NCBI GenBank assembly: GCA_930367215.1
Contig: OV884056.1
Location: 53,320,308 to 53,384,307 of the forward strand
Length of the DNA stretch: 64,000 nt
Reading direction: 5' to 3'
DNA from: Pollenia angustigena
Lineage: Eukaryota; Arthropoda; Insecta; Diptera; Polleniidae
Part shown: piece by piece, positions 1 through 12,510 of the stretch
Layout of the letters: every line of letters begins with the position of its first letter
How positions within the stretch are numbered: the stretch's first letter is position 1
Translations under genes and position numbers: made by a program
Notes under the pieces: generated by a model
Seen by the model: only the letters and a program-made list of their open reading frames with translations
Database searches by the model: none
Told to the model about the DNA's origin: nothing

Positions 1-317
1 AACAATTTAAAAGAAAAAAAATTTCATTAATAACACTGTGTGGTATACTTGATTTTTAATTAAATGCATTCAAAAACATTGCTCATACGCAGCTTAATGC
101 AAGTATTCATAAAATGGTGTTCATGTCAGTTGATTAGTAATTTTTCAGAAAAGAAAAATACTGCAGCAACATAAGTTCAATGTCAACATGAAATACTGAC
201 ATGGCATAGAAGAAGGTAATTAATACGAAGAATTTTTTCTTCATACCATGCATTACTACGAATGGTGAATGAGGTTAAATTCAATTTGTCATTTCGTTAC
301 ATTTCAATAAGCAATTT

Positions 318-401
318 GCATTTAAATGTAGTGAATGTTAACATTAAAAAAATACAGAAATATGCATTTAAATGTAGCAAATGTTAACATTAAAAAAATA
401 C
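318..401. repeat. 46-bp tandem duplication
   Basis: A block starting gcatttaaatgtag is repeated once with a 46-base period (starts 318 and 364), differing at a few bases before the second copy breaks off near 401. It is a short local duplication with no sign of function. Confidence 0.8.
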
Positions 402-604
402 GATTTCGGGAAATCTTCATACATTTTGGGAATTCTAGGATTTTTTAATATATCAGTAAATATATTTATACAAATCAGAAAATTTGGATTTTGTTGCTTA
501 CGAAAAAATTATAAGAAACTGTATCCGTGGGTCCTTGTAAAAATTCCAAAGGACCAAATAAACATCACAAGCAGTTTGACAACAACAAGCACAGCAAGAT
601 CTTT

Positions 605-636
605 GTGTGAATATTATAAATTTGTAGTATTCACAC
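605..636. other. Hairpin-forming inverted repeat
   Basis: The arms gtgtgaatatta and tagtattcacac face each other around a short AT spacer, with one mismatch. No flanking duplication was seen, so it may be chance or the relic of a small MITE. Confidence 0.5.
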
Positions 637-639
637 GAA

Positions 640-2285
640 CATGCTCCATACTTTTTTATATGTTGGTGTAACCTTTTGTGTGGATTATTTGGGCCTTTAG
701 GCAATAGGTGAGTTCAAAGGATTAGAATGTTTAACATTTTTAAAAATCGTGCTATGACACTCCGACTGTATGCTGCTGGCACTTGCAGTGTCGACATTTC
801 CAATTACGATAAACCAAGGTAAAGTTTTTTTAAGACAAATGACGTCGTAATTTGAAGTTTTGGTTTTAAAAGGCCAATAATTTTAACTAGGTCCTTCCAT
901 TGAGGTACGAAAAAAACACTCTAAATATGGTAAATCTAGAAATTGTACTGAAGTTCTTCTTTATATAAAGGCTTAAAAATGTTTTTAATCGTTTTATTAC
1001 GACGCCTAGCCCCAAAAGGAATATCACTGCAAAATATGTGCAGTTTACCATATTTAGTTAATATTGCAAACATCTCAAATCAATTCATTATTTCAGCTAA
1101 TATCTATCCGTATTGTTCTCTTAGATAAGAGGTTTTAATATTTTAAAAACGATATCAAATAAAAAATCCAGGCAACATACTCTCTAAAAATTAAGTTTCT
1201 TTTTCTTACAAAACTTTTACAGGTTACCCAGATACGTGTGACACGATACTGTTAGACATGGCAAATTATGTTTGTTTGTTAAGCGGCAAGACTACAAATC
1301 AAACTGGCTCATTAAACATTAAACATTGTGTTAGTAACAAAAAAAATTCACTTGTTTTTTAAAAAAGTTTGAACCCAATTGGATGTGTGTTCGGGAAATA
1401 ATTTTTAGCTGCATCTGAAAACAATTTTATGTATGAAAAAGTTGGGACTTTAGGTAAATTTTTGATATGAATGTTAAGTCTCTTCTTTCAGCAGTTACCA
1501 CCCCTACCCCTTGATGCTAGAGGTAAATTTCTGCAATATATGCCACTGTTTCATTAAACATCATTAACATGCAGATGCGTGACTTCACATATATGTAAAC
1601 TTGACTGTTTGAAATTTCGAACTCTGGCCTTACCTTTTAAAAGGGGCCTCATATTGGAATCTGGGCCGTCCGTCTACGAAATTCCATCCAAATGCATGGA
1701 GCGGTTTTCTCATGATTGCGCCACAAACATACAAGCTTTCACATTTATAATTTTAGTAGGACAAAATGTTCAAAATAGCACACAGTGGCTCAATCAAAGA
1801 CCTGATTAGTTGCTGAAAGCAAGATAGCGTGTCCTTTCAGCGGAAACCAAATCTGCAACTCATTTAATAAGCAAACCTTAAACTTTCCATAAAATGTAAA
1901 TGCGTGAAGGCTGGAAACGTTAATAGGGGACTGAAAAAGGGTACTAGGACGGCAATTTTTTGTAAACTACCATTACGCCATAGAACATAAAACAAGTTTT
2001 TTTTGCATTGATTTTCTTTTGAAAATATGCTTGTTTTGTTTTGTTGTTGAAAATTTACGCCAACGGAAAATCATTTTCTTCAATTCCCTTGCCTACAAAC
2101 TGTCATTTTACGCCAGCATACTTGTTCTAGTGTGTGCACGCACAATGGTAAACAATGACAAGCATTTCCCAAGGTAGCGTTTAATTGTGACAAGAACATA
2201 CATAACAAGAAAACTAAAAGACATAAGAATATAAAAAAATTAAATCAAAACAAGATTAAAGTAAAACAAAAACTTAAGCAAAAAT
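640..2285. other. Unassigned AT-rich DNA
   Basis: No gene, clear inverted-repeat element or RNA gene is visible. The slightly more GC-balanced block at about 1480-1900 may be an old repeat, but I do not recognise it. The open frame at 1579-1809 has no recognisable domain or codon bias. Confidence 0.5.
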
Positions 2286-2290
2286 TTAAG

Positions 2291-2620
2291 CTTTTTATAC
2301 CCTCCATCACCATTTGTAGTGAAAACTTTGCCATTTCTGGTGTAACACTAAAAAGTATTCATCTAAGACCACCTACAAACCTCCTTTTTTATTTGTATGT
2401 ATAAAGTGGATCATTGACTAATTTTTTATTTAATTTAATCACATTCGCCTGTCTGTCTGTCCATCAGATAAAAAATAATATGCTCGCTTTTGAACGTCTT
2501 ATGATAAGAGTAATTTTGGTACCATGAATGCAGTTTGGGATTTAAAGCCAGCACAATTGGCTTAGTAAAATTGCATTTAAAGACCCACGCTCATTTAAAA
2601 CTTTAACATGGGTATTTCTT
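2291..2620 (+). mobile_element. Decayed Helentron (DINE-1-like) 5' fragment
   Basis: It begins with tttttataccctccatcacc, the subterminal block also seen at 10.4 kb and, inverted, at 62.07 kb. A degraded version of the 'cctgtctgtctgtccatc' and 'cagcacaattggcttagtaaa' body follows. The 3' hairpin end is missing. It is non-coding and non-autonomous, assigned by comparison with the better copies in this window. Confidence 0.6.
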
Positions 2621-5600
2621 TATTTTGGTTGGGTGAGATTTTTTTTAATTGATTACAATTTTTTTATATAAAAAAAGTTAACGCAGCTTAAAAAAAATCT
2701 GTTTATTTAATCTCTTTGCTCATATTTTTTTATCAGTTTTTATTCACTTTATACAAAAAATAATTTAAAAAGAAAAGGAAAAATTCTACAAAACTTTCAA
2801 TAATCATTATTACTTGCCAACAGATGAGTATTTTTTTTGCTGAGTCTTATACAAAAAAAAAAAAAAAAAATTGCATTAATGGCTTTGCATTGTGTGAAAA
2901 TTTTATGACGTTTGTGTTCCCATAGTCAATTTAGCCTGACACGTCAACAAATGAAAGCAATAAATCTTTTTCTTTTCTTGTCTTTTATGGCTTAAACAAA
3001 TGTCATGTTGCTGATGTGTTTACTCTAGTGAAACTCTTCTTTTTTTGTTGATAGTTTTACTCTATAGTTGTTTTCAGTTTTAGTATTTTTTTTTTTTTTT
3101 TTCAATATGCAAGATTTCTATTTTTCCCCCTAATTTCGTTAAAAAAAAATAGCTCACATGAAAATTTAAGTATTTAACATTAAGAATAAGATTTCTATTT
3201 AGACAAAAAAACTCGGAAATTCTGAAATACCAAAAATATTAAGGACAGAAATATCGGTCAACTTGGAGCAAACCGAGGCGCAATTTCATTAACTGAACTT
3301 TGTGTTAATTTGTTGCGACTGGATCAAGTTTTGAACATCATTTAACAAATCATTAGAGTTTGAGTAATTTATAAGGACTACAAAGAAGAAGTTCTCATTT
3401 TGGACAAAGATGTGATAGTACCCTTGCTGTTTAGCAGAATCTGAAGAAAATGTTTTACACAATCAAAAATTAATCTCAAGTCTTCAGATTTCATGTAAAT
3501 ACAGGTAGATATCATGTCGAGCGTTTCCTTAAATTAATTCCTCTTCTATTCGAATACTTTTCTGAAATTCTCAAAACGCGATAGAAGGTTTTTAGGATGC
3601 CCACCCTTTTAAAGCCAAAGGCAAGCAAAACACCTTCGATGGACTCTTTGATTCATCTTTTTTTGACTGGATCATAAGGCCTTTACTATACTTCTGTATT
3701 CAATTCTGTTATTGGTTTTTTGGGCAGTGGCACTTTAATTATAATTTGCAGTACCCAGCTCATCGTCAATGGGGAACCATGGTTTTAGGCAAGTCTTAGC
3801 AGGAGAACCCTTTGGCTGACCACCTTGCGGATTTAACTTATCGCAAGCCATTTCCACTCTCTCATTTCTGCTGGTACTGGTTGTGCTTTTTCAAGTTTTG
3901 CTAGCAAACTATAGCACTTATTTTACACTGAAATTAGAGATTTGCCATTTTATATTTATTGATATTGATACATACCAAATATATATTTAGCCTTATTCAC
4001 TCCGCTAAAAGTTGGTAACTTGCTAAGTTCGAGACAACTAACAAAGGATGGTAAGCTTATGCGAGGGTCCCAATCCAAGCCAAAAGGACAGAACAATAAA
4101 ACCTGGATTTAAATTTACTCGATTTTGTTAGAGTGTACTGAGTACTGTGTATCCCATATCACTGATCAACATTCAAGAATTGGTCGAACCAAACTGGTAA
4201 AATGTTGCTTGGTAACTGAAGAATCTGAGAACTATTTAGACCATCTTAATAAATCGCATGACACCAGTAGCTTTGTTGGCTGTTAACACGGTATGATTGC
4301 TGAAATCTCACTTTCTGTGCAAATTTAATTCTAGATCATTGATGGAAGCATTCACAGTATATAGGTCAATTGTTGAAATCGTTCTTGAGATAAATCTTTA
4401 TTAAAATTTTTTTATATTGAGTTCAATTTAATTGTCAGTACATCAAGAGGTCGCTTTATTAGCATCATTGTGTAGAACTGCTTATTGAACTATGTTGTTG
4501 AATTAAATTAACATTTTTACATCATCTGCATTCATCAGTGTTATTTGAATTTTTGACAATAGAAGGAAAATAATCAAAACAAAGAGTAAATAGGAGCAGC
4601 CTTTTGGCTTTTTCTTGGCTCAATTACATAAGAGACATGTTTCAATATAGAATGAGCGATATGACGGCAGTGTGACGATTTAATCCCCTTGATTTTGATG
4701 TTGAGTTTTCTTAAGCCGCAGGCACATGAAAATAATCCTTAAGCCACAAGGGTCCCTAAACCACATTCTGTTGGTCATATTAAGCAGGATGTATTCACCA
4801 GTGTCATGGAAAATAAGACATTTCGTATTAACATCACCAAGCGAATCTGAATCGGACATTCGTACGATGTTATATTTCATACATGATGACAAATACAGTT
4901 GTTTTAAACGATAATATCTTACATATGCTCTGTTTTATTAACATTTAGAAAAAGGAAAGCGCTAAATAAAATACCCTTTATTTTCCTACTTAACTTATTG
5001 AGCTGGATTTTAATTCTTAACTACTTGGGAGACATAGAAACAGCAAGAGCCCGTTTTTTTATTAAGTCATTCGCAAGTTTGCGTGTTTGCGTGTTTAGTA
5101 GACGAGCTTACGGATTTACCTTATTCGAATTAGACTTACTTAACAACCCCTGTAATTATTATTTATTCTTTTTAATTCCTGAAAGAAACATATGGCCACG
5201 ACACATGTTCTACAGCCACGTAATTCACAACACGTGATGGTGGGTGGTGTAAAACCTTCGCTGTTCATTTTTTTAATGTGTTGTATACTTAATATTATCT
5301 TTATCATTAATTATACGTAACAGGTTTTTTTACTTGAATCACTATTTCCCAAAATAAACCATTACTTTTTTTATATATATATTATTTTTATATTATATTG
5401 TATTGTTTTTTTTTTAATCTGCTTCACATATACATACACACGTATTTATGTAACTTAATTATAATTTAATCTACGCAAACAAAATTATGTAAATTTGAAT
5501 ATTGTTCAAAAATTCAGCCACAAAAAAATTGCGTTATTATTTTAATTAACACTTGCTGGTCATTTAAATGTCGTAGATTTAATAATTTAATTATTAATTA

Positions 5601-5690
5601 TTTAATTATTTTAATTCTTGTATTTTATAAAGTGGAATCAAAATAATAACTTTCAATAGGGTTGACTATTGAAAAAATATAAATAATTAA
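2621..5690. other. Unassigned AT-rich DNA with a GC-richer block
   Basis: The stretch holds homopolymer runs (18 A at about 2852, 17 T at about 3090) and a more balanced block at about 3240-4350. That block looks like old copied sequence but matches no family I know. Open frames at 4680-5237 lie in opposite frames over each other and show no domain. AT-only low complexity occupies 5370-5680. Confidence 0.5.
3735..3851 (-). other. Short coding-like ORF, unidentified (38 codons)
   Basis: The minus strand reads ATG to TAA as 38 codons with an unusually protein-like composition for this window: MACDKLNPQGG early, PKGSPAKT in the middle and PWFPIDDELG near the end. It is rich in P, G and D, not the usual K/N/I/F of chance frames here. 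An acceptor-like tctaatttcag lies about 80 bases upstream on the same strand. I recognise no family. It could be a piece of a retrocopy, a TE N-terminus, a true small ORF or chance. Confidence 0.25.
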
Positions 5691-6312
5691 CTGCCTGTTC
5701 AACAATTTCAAACGTACATTTTTTGGAAAATAAATTTAAAATTATAAAGGGTCTTCATGATATTGCTTAAAATTACCATTTGTGCAAATGGGTAAACTTG
5801 CGAGACTCGTTTCATGAAGATCCTTTTTAATTTTTGTGTATTTTTAAACAATTAATGTCATTTCAATCAGAAACGTCAATAAAAAATATTAAAAAAAAAA
5901 TAATTAAAAATATAATAAAAAACTTGAAATTTGTAAATTATAAATGAAATTTGTTTTTAAACATGCATAAAGAAAGCCAAAAGACTAATATGCTTATATT
6001 ATTACAAGAATTTATTGTTTGTGATTTATTTACACTTGAAGTTTTCATTGAAAACGGCGGTAAGCATTAAAAAAATTTGTCTGTATAAATGCACAATTGA
6101 ACAGCGCAAGTTTACGAGTCAAAATTGTTGGGCAAATTTAAGCAGTTTGTGTAAATGAATTCTCATACAATTTTTGACAGTTCATTTACGAGGGTGTAAG
6201 AATGCACAGTTTGCACAGTTACGAGACTTATAAACGATATCATGAGGACCCTTAGTGTTTTTCATCGAATTTTTTATGCGAACGTTAACGTTCGAAATTG
6301 TTGAACAGGCAG
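5691..6312. mobile_element. Inverted-repeat (fold-back) element with CTGCCTGTT ends
   Basis: The left end ctgcctgttcaacaatttc is mirrored at the right by gaaattgttgaacaggcag. Inside, a second inverted block (5745-5825 against 6170-6255) repeats an aagggtcttcatgatat motif, so the element folds on itself twice. It is about 622 bp and non-coding. The left flank is TAA but the right flank is not a clean TAA. The end motif is shared with 9696 and 10366. PIF/Harbinger-like is likely, not proven. Confidence 0.65.
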
Positions 6313-8699
6313 AATAAGACAAACTTAATTAAGAACCCCAAAGTAATATAGCAAAGGTTACAAAACAGTTCCAGAAACTTTCGCATTATAATGAAGCAAT
6401 AGCACCCACACAGAATTGACGAAATTTTTGGCAGAAGTTTTCTAATTCGTACAACACCTACACAGAAAAAATGAAAAACCATCTTCAATTAAGTTATTTG
6501 TTAGATATTTGTAGTATTAATTAAATTCTGTACTGATTTTCCGCCAGTAAACCAATTGATCATATCAATTAACACGTTTGTAAGTTTGAGCTTTTCTTGC
6601 TGTTCAGTTTCAATCAATAGGTTTAATTGAAATGCCAAATAAAGCGTAAACCAAAATTAAAATATTTTTTTCAATCAACACAGTTAATTGAAACAATTAA
6701 AAATTTGTTTGTAAATTTTAAATATTTTTAAGTTTGTGTGTATGTTTTCATATTTGCAAATATACACACAATCATTATAATTTTTATTTTCAATTAAGGG
6801 AAATTAATTGGAACAATTAAAACAATTTTTTGAAACAGCATTATTGAATTAATTGAAAAAATTTTGGTGAAAATTTTTTCTTTGTAAGCAATTCATTAAC
6901 ATATTTTTTGTAAAATAAGCTAAAGAATTTAAGAATTAAAAAAAATATATATATATAATATACATTTTTTTGATTTAACGCTACTGTGTGGTGTTGAAAA
7001 ATGCATTAAAACAGTAAGTTTTCTTTAAGTAAGCAAACTCTGTTTACTACTCCAAATAAAATGATTAAAATTTTTCAACAATTTTTTCCATAAAAATAAA
7101 CGATTCTTTTTCAAAAAGTTTGATTAAGTTTTTATTCTGTTAAAAACAAAACATTCATTTGTAACTTAAAGTCACATTATTTTATTGCATAACAAAGTTT
7201 TTCAACTAAAGCATAATTTTTTTCTTTTAAAATAAACCAAACAATTTTACTTGACAATACTCGTGTTTTTTGAAGAAGGAAGACCTCTTTTTTCTATTTT
7301 TTTTTAGAGTATTTTAACCGCAGAAATATTGTGATGCTTTTTAAGGCTTTTTGCACCACAACATTGTGCCAAAGGCATACAAATATTTTTTTTATTGGAA
7401 AACTTTGTCAAATAAACTCTGTGCAAAAATAAGAGGTGGTAGAAGTAAAATGGATACAAAGACTTTTTTGGTATAAAAGTGTGTATAATTTTGAATGAAT
7501 GTTGCCGTAACTAACAAGATAAACGAGTATTTAGATACTTAAATTACTTGTTTTTTTTTTCTTTTCATATGGCATGAACAAGTCTTTTGACAATTTGCCT
7601 AAAATCGCAGGTTTTGCGAGAGTTTGCAACAAAAATTAAATTTTACTTTTACCACACTAAACATATAAATTTAATCTTTCATTATCAATCAGCAATAAAT
7701 AGTGAAATGCATCTTACGATTTTTCATTGAGATTTTAAGCCGTAATCACAACAAACAGTTAGCCACTGCACACAACGAGCTGTTAACAAGAATAACGACT
7801 TAGCTTAGCTGCTTGTTAACACAGAGGTTATTCATAGCAAACATTTATCCGTCTGCTCACTTTAAATAAATCAACTTTGAATTTTAAAGATTTCATTTGT
7901 GATTTTGTCGTTAATTTTTTTTTTTGTTTTTCCCTCCACATACTGACATACACAAAAAAATTTTAAGAAGATTTTAAAATTTAAATAAGTTAAAAAAACG
8001 TTAATTTAAAAAAAAAAAGAAACAAAATTGTGTGGAGTTGAATGGCTGTTTTTCTTAAGTTGGATAAAGTTTGGCAGCTTGTAAACAAGATTTTGGCAAA
8101 TCGCTGGCCATAGTCTGGCACGTACATATATTATGAATAAACCTCCCAACATGTCATGACTTATATTTACAATAATATGTTTATGTTTAAAATATTATAG
8201 TTGTTTCCTTAATACTACTGCTAAACAAATTCAAAGGAAAAATAATATGGTCGTTCAAAGGAACAATAATATGGGCGTAGCTTCTTCGTGGACAACAAGT
8301 TCAACCGTTACATTGGCCGGTATGAAAAATTTTAAGGTTAAAGCGACAATATGAAAATATACGATATAATATATAATATATATATATATATAGGAATAAT
8401 ATATAATATATATGAATATTAATGAAAATTTCTCTTAAACGTTTGTTAAATTTAATAATCGGTTATGAATACGGGGGAATATGTTTAAAAATACTTTCAA
8501 AATAGTTTTTTAAGAGGTGACAATATAAAAAAGCGTTTTCCTATGCCTTCGTTTCTAATTGAGATCGATGGCCAGACCAATCTTGGTGGCAAGAGATTAT
8601 AGATAAACTGTGTCTTACAAGAGGTTAAAAACAGAGAATTGGTGATACCGCGGCCGTTATATTAGGGCAAAAGTTTAAAAGAGGACTACCTATTAGTAA
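6313..8699. other. Unassigned AT-rich DNA
   Basis: Repeated caattaattgaa-type words at 6590-6850 look like decayed short inverted repeats, and an arm pair tgttaacaag/cttgttaaca lies at 7782-7822. A TA-rich simple tract sits at 8365-8420. No gene or clear element boundary was found. Confidence 0.5.
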
Positions 8700-8990
8700 G
8701 TAACCACCCATTTTTCAGGAGGAAACTCACGCATCCTCATGTGTGCTAGGAAATATTTAATAATAAACTCTAGAGGTTTAAGACTATTTGCTTTTTCAGA
8801 TAGTCAGGTGGCTCTTAGAGCGATTTTCTCTTTGTAGGTCTAGTCGAAAGTGGTCATGGACTGTGTCAAATCTTTTAATGATCATAGAAAAAACAAAAAT
8901 CTGTTTTTGCGTTAAGTGCCTGTACATGAGGGCTACGTAGGCAATGCACGGGCGGACTGATTGGCAAAAAGAGGTGATCGCCGCCATTGT
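8700..8990 (+). pseudogene. LINE RNase H domain remnant
   Basis: One plus-strand frame, interrupted by stop codons, reads FSDSQVALRAI, later LFLR, then VPVHEGYVGNARAD and LAKRG. This is the end of the retroelement RNase H fold: the SDSQ aspartate strand and the H-G-GN--AD-LAKRG motif carrying the last catalytic aspartate. It resembles the RNase H of I/LOA-group LINEs, the same domain that is intact at 36.5-38.1 kb. At least four in-frame stops make it dead. An upstream FQEETHAS-like stretch may be the decayed glutamate motif. The element's limits are not visible. Confidence 0.6.
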
Positions 8991-9692
8991 ATATGTACTG
9001 AACTGTTTTTTAGTATCCCTGCTGGTCACATGAGTGAAACGATAATGATCTTGAGCAGAGCGGAAACTAATGTATATGTGTATTGACAAATATTCCAGGG
9101 ATTCGACAATTTCAATCAAGTAAGTTATTAGTGCTAGAAAAAATTTAGCTTCTGGCACTTAATGGTCCATTGACTTAGCACTGTGGTCTAAGACACCATT
9201 TTTAACAATACAGATTATGCATGAAATATGATAAGACATCAAGACATCTTCTGTGAATCTCCACCATCTTAGCAACTCATAGACAAAAATTTCTTGGGGA
9301 TCCCATCATGAATGTCTGGTATTTCACCTGTCAGTGTAATTGGGTTTATACTTTGCTTAAACCTGTCATGGTAAATACACTTGCTGCAGAAAGTCCCTAA
9401 TAGGTCGCAGTGCTTACTGCCTATTACATCTTTCTATTTACGTTAAAAGTACCACTCAGCGCATAAGAAACATAGTCGTATCTTAGATCTGTATGCAACA
9501 CATTAAGTACTCGTTGCATTCGCCATCTTCTATTTTTGTTTCTGTTACTATCCGACAATGCATTTTGCTATATTTTAATAGAAAAAAGTACCTCATATAT
9601 AACATGTCCTGGAAAATAAACAGCTTTGGAAGGCTTAAAATTTAAACATTTTATTTAACTATTAAGGGCAGAAGGATACTACAAATATGGCT
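8991..9692. other. Unassigned, possibly LINE 3' sequence
   Basis: More GC-balanced than its surroundings and directly downstream of the RNase H remnant, so it may be the tail of the same LINE. I could not read a continuing domain. The minus-strand open frame at 8796-9158 is the antisense shadow of the RNase H remnant. Confidence 0.35.
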
Positions 9693-9695
9693 TAA

Positions 9696-9834
9696 CTGCC
9701 GGTGTTAAGATAAACAAAACAAAATGTCATGTGAAAAATCACATTGAAAACAACAATAAAATACGAAGATCTGTTTTTATTGTCAATAGAATTGCTCACA
9801 CGACATTTTGTTTTCATTTTCTAAAAACAGGCAG
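9696..9834. mobile_element. PIF/Harbinger-like MITE, TAA duplication
   Basis: The ends ctgccggtg and caggcag are inverted, and the arms continue imperfectly inward to a shared aaacaaaatgtc / gacattttgtttt. Each end is bordered by TAA (9693-9695 and 9835-9837). The 3-bp TWA duplication is the PIF/Harbinger habit. It is 139 bp and non-coding, with an end motif related to the elements at 5691 and 10366. Confidence 0.6.
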
Positions 9835-9837
9835 TAA

Positions 9838-10365
9838 GAATCAAGTCTTTTTACAGTGTTTCAATTTTTTGTAGCTGATTAACGTAATTAACACCTTAAT
9901 AGTAACACTCTATACATTATGACTGCTTTGTAATATAAGAGGGATAATCATCAATTTCTAACTTTATCAAGGTTCTCATTCCCCCTTGAAACCTCTTCCG
10001 TAATAAAACTTTAATTATTGTTCCATGAGTTTGGATTTTGTAAACGGAAACTTGAAAAAGAAATAAAAGTTTTATAGCTGAATGTGACGTTCAATTCAAT
10101 GAAAACATTAGGATTTCAGTAGGTGTCCGTAAAAGAATATCACCTTGATTTTTGATGAAAATTATTTGACTGGCACGTGTTTTTATTAGAGAATTTAATG
10201 ATTTTAGTTTGGCTGTTTTCTTTTTTCGACCTGTCATCCTCTTAAATCAGTTTAATGTATAAATGCTAGGAAACAAGTCAATCATTAATTCCATACCTGG
10301 AAATTATGTGTTACAAAAAATCGTATGTCAATATCAGTTTGATACAGATATAATTATTTTTCTTA
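9838..10365. other. Unassigned AT-rich DNA
   Basis: No open frame of note, element end or RNA gene recognised. Confidence 0.5.
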
Positions 10366-10408
10366 CTGCCTGTTGAACAATTTCGTAAATCGTACAATAG
10401 AAAACGCA
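10366..10408 (+). repeat. Solitary CTGCCTGTT-family terminus
   Basis: The sequence ctgcctgttgaacaatttcg, preceded by TTA, matches the left end of the 5691 element. The Helentron that follows interrupts it. No partner end is found; a caatttcgaaca word at 11550 may be a scrap of the same element. Confidence 0.55.
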
Positions 10409-11497
10409 TTTTTATACACTCCACCACGACTAGTGGTGAATGAGGGTATACTAAGTTTGTCATTCAGTGTGAAACTTTTTTACTTCACATCTAAGACCCC
10501 ATAAAGTATATATATTCTGGCTCCTTGAGTAGTTCTTAGTCGATTTAGTCATGTCCGTCTGTTGAAAATACGCTCACTTTCGAAAAACTCAAAAGAAAAG
10601 AACAAACTTGGTCTCAAATTGCTTGTAATTATTCTAAATAGTTTGAAACTTAAATTCAGAAAATCTATTCAGCAGGATTAGCGCTATGAATGAAAATGTG
10701 GAACCAACACCCAAAAAAACTGAATAATGCACAAGATCATATAAGATTTAAAGACTGGAACTCATACTGTAAAATTTGTTGAAGATCAGTCCATAATTTA
10801 CATAGGCCCCATACACACCATTCTACCGGAAAAGAGTTTAGTACGCCTAAAATCGTAGCAAATAATGCTATCAAAATAACTTGATACGTCACAGTTCTAC
10901 ACGGCGTTTAAAAACTGCAGTTAAAGTCAAAAACTGCCATTTCTGCCACTTCTGTATTTGTCATTAGCCAAAAAAAAAAAGTTTGCTTTTAATTTGGATT
11001 CATTAAATGTCGCTGTCAAACCAACTCAAAAAGCGAAAAGTTGTACATACATTTCCTTAGATCGCATAATAAGTTGCCTTCTGAAATTCGCGGTAAAGAC
11101 TAAAACTAATTTCTCGGCTTTATTGAAATTTTAAAATTAATGTTTTTCAATACCAGAAATCACGCTACGGAATTTTGGAATGATTGGTCTATAATTTACC
11201 ATGGGCCCAATATAAATTCCCCTTCTGAAGATCACTTAAGTTCGGCTAAAACTGTTACGAATCATGATATTTCACTCAAGTCAGTTCAAATTTCTAAAAA
11301 GAAAAGCACAAAACTTTCTGTTTGTCGGTCAATAATTTAGTAGAGGTCTAAACCGCAACCAATTTTAATGCTGACGTTAGTTTTATAAACATTAATAAAT
11401 AACATATAGATATCATATAGAGCCCACTGCTGAAATATTCGAACTGTCTGTGAAGGGTGCCAAAGAAGCGGCACAGCCGAATATAGCGCTCTAACTG
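10409..11497 (+). mobile_element. Helentron (DINE-1-like), plus strand, both ends visible
   Basis: The 5' side holds a subterminal inverted repeat (10414-10451: tatac-ctccaccac against gtggtgaatgagggtata), then the cccataaagtatatatattc block and tagtcatgtccgtctgttga. The middle has two degraded copies of the ataatttaccat-ggcccc repeat (about 10790 and 11185). The 3' end has the hairpin cggc-aca-gccg followed by aatatagcgctctaac. This layout is that of Helentron-type rolling-circle elements. No Rep/helicase is encoded. Confidence 0.75.
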
Positions 11498-11637
11498 GTA
11501 GAAATACGTAGTACTATAAGAGTTTAATTCAAAAGTTATTTGCTTCTTTAACAATTTCGAACATAAACGTTCCCATAGAAATTTATGTGAAAGGAATATT
11601 TCTAGAACTTAATATTTGTATAAACATTTTCTATTTA

Positions 11638-11763
11638 GGGCCATTATTACAACTTGAAGTTAGCTAAAGTTAAGATTAAATTGACAGATAATAATGTGTT
11701 ATCTGTCAAAAAGCGTCTGTTAACTGTCGGATAACAGCTTACGCCAAGTTATAATAATGGCCC
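11638..11763. mobile_element. PIF/Harbinger-like MITE, TTA duplication
   Basis: The ends gggccattattacaacttg and caagttataataatggccc are inverted with one difference and flanked by TTA on both sides (11635-11637, 11764-11766). An inner hairpin gacagataa / ttatctgtc sits mid-element. It is 126 bp and non-coding, with a clean TIR and a 3-bp duplication. Confidence 0.8.
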
Positions 11764-11867
11764 TTAAAAGTTTAAGTTCAAAATTATCAAGCGAGCGATT
11801 AATTAATAAAGTTGTTTTAATTCAAACTTTCTATTTATAAATGAAAACAACTACAACAAGAAAACAA

Positions 11868-12510
11868 GTAAGAAAGTATAGTCGGTCAAGCCCGACCATA
11901 TAATACCCTACCACAGTATTTAAAAACACTTCATGCTTATGTGTCCATGTAAATATGGATTTATTTATGTTTATAAACTTCATGAAAATCGGTTTGAAAG
12001 TTTGTGACAGGCAGAAATTGCCCCCTGCCTCCCCTTGTGGTCCTATTTTTTAAAAACTGTATAGCTAATGTGTCCCTATAGATATGGATCTATATATGGT
12101 TTAAATTTCATTAAAATCGGTTTGAGAGGCAGAAATTGCCCCTGTCTCCCCTCGTGGTCCGATTTTTTTTAAAAATTTATACTTTTTGTGTCCATATAGA
12201 TATGGTTCTATCTATGTTTTAAATTTCATTAGAATCGGTTTGATAGTTTCTGAGAGGAAGAAATTTCGCGCTATCTTCCATCGTGGTCCTACGATTCGGC
12301 CCATTTTCAATAGGCTTGGTCCTTGTGCCAATAAGAACCTATGACCCAAATTTTATCAAATTATCTCCAAATTGCGACCTGTACTTTGCACCAGCCTGCC
12401 AGCCAGCCAGCCGGACGGACATCGTTAGTTAGACTCAGAAAGTGATTCTAGTAGATCGGTATACTTTAAGGTGGGTCTAGGACCACTATTTTAAGGCGTT
12501 ACACACATCA
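11868..12510 (+). mobile_element. Helitron/Helentron-related repeat with three ~125-bp units
   Basis: It starts near caagtaagaaagtatagtcg with a small hairpin (gtcgg-tcaag-cccgac). Three diverged units begin at about 11939, 12069 and 12189, each with tgtccatatagatatgg, a tttcattaaaatcgg word and a gcagaaattgccccctgcct-like word. The ccagccagccagccggacgg stretch and ggtgggtctaggaccac follow. Related units in reverse lie at 38.9-39.3 kb. It is non-coding; the rolling-circle assignment is by resemblance. Confidence 0.55.
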
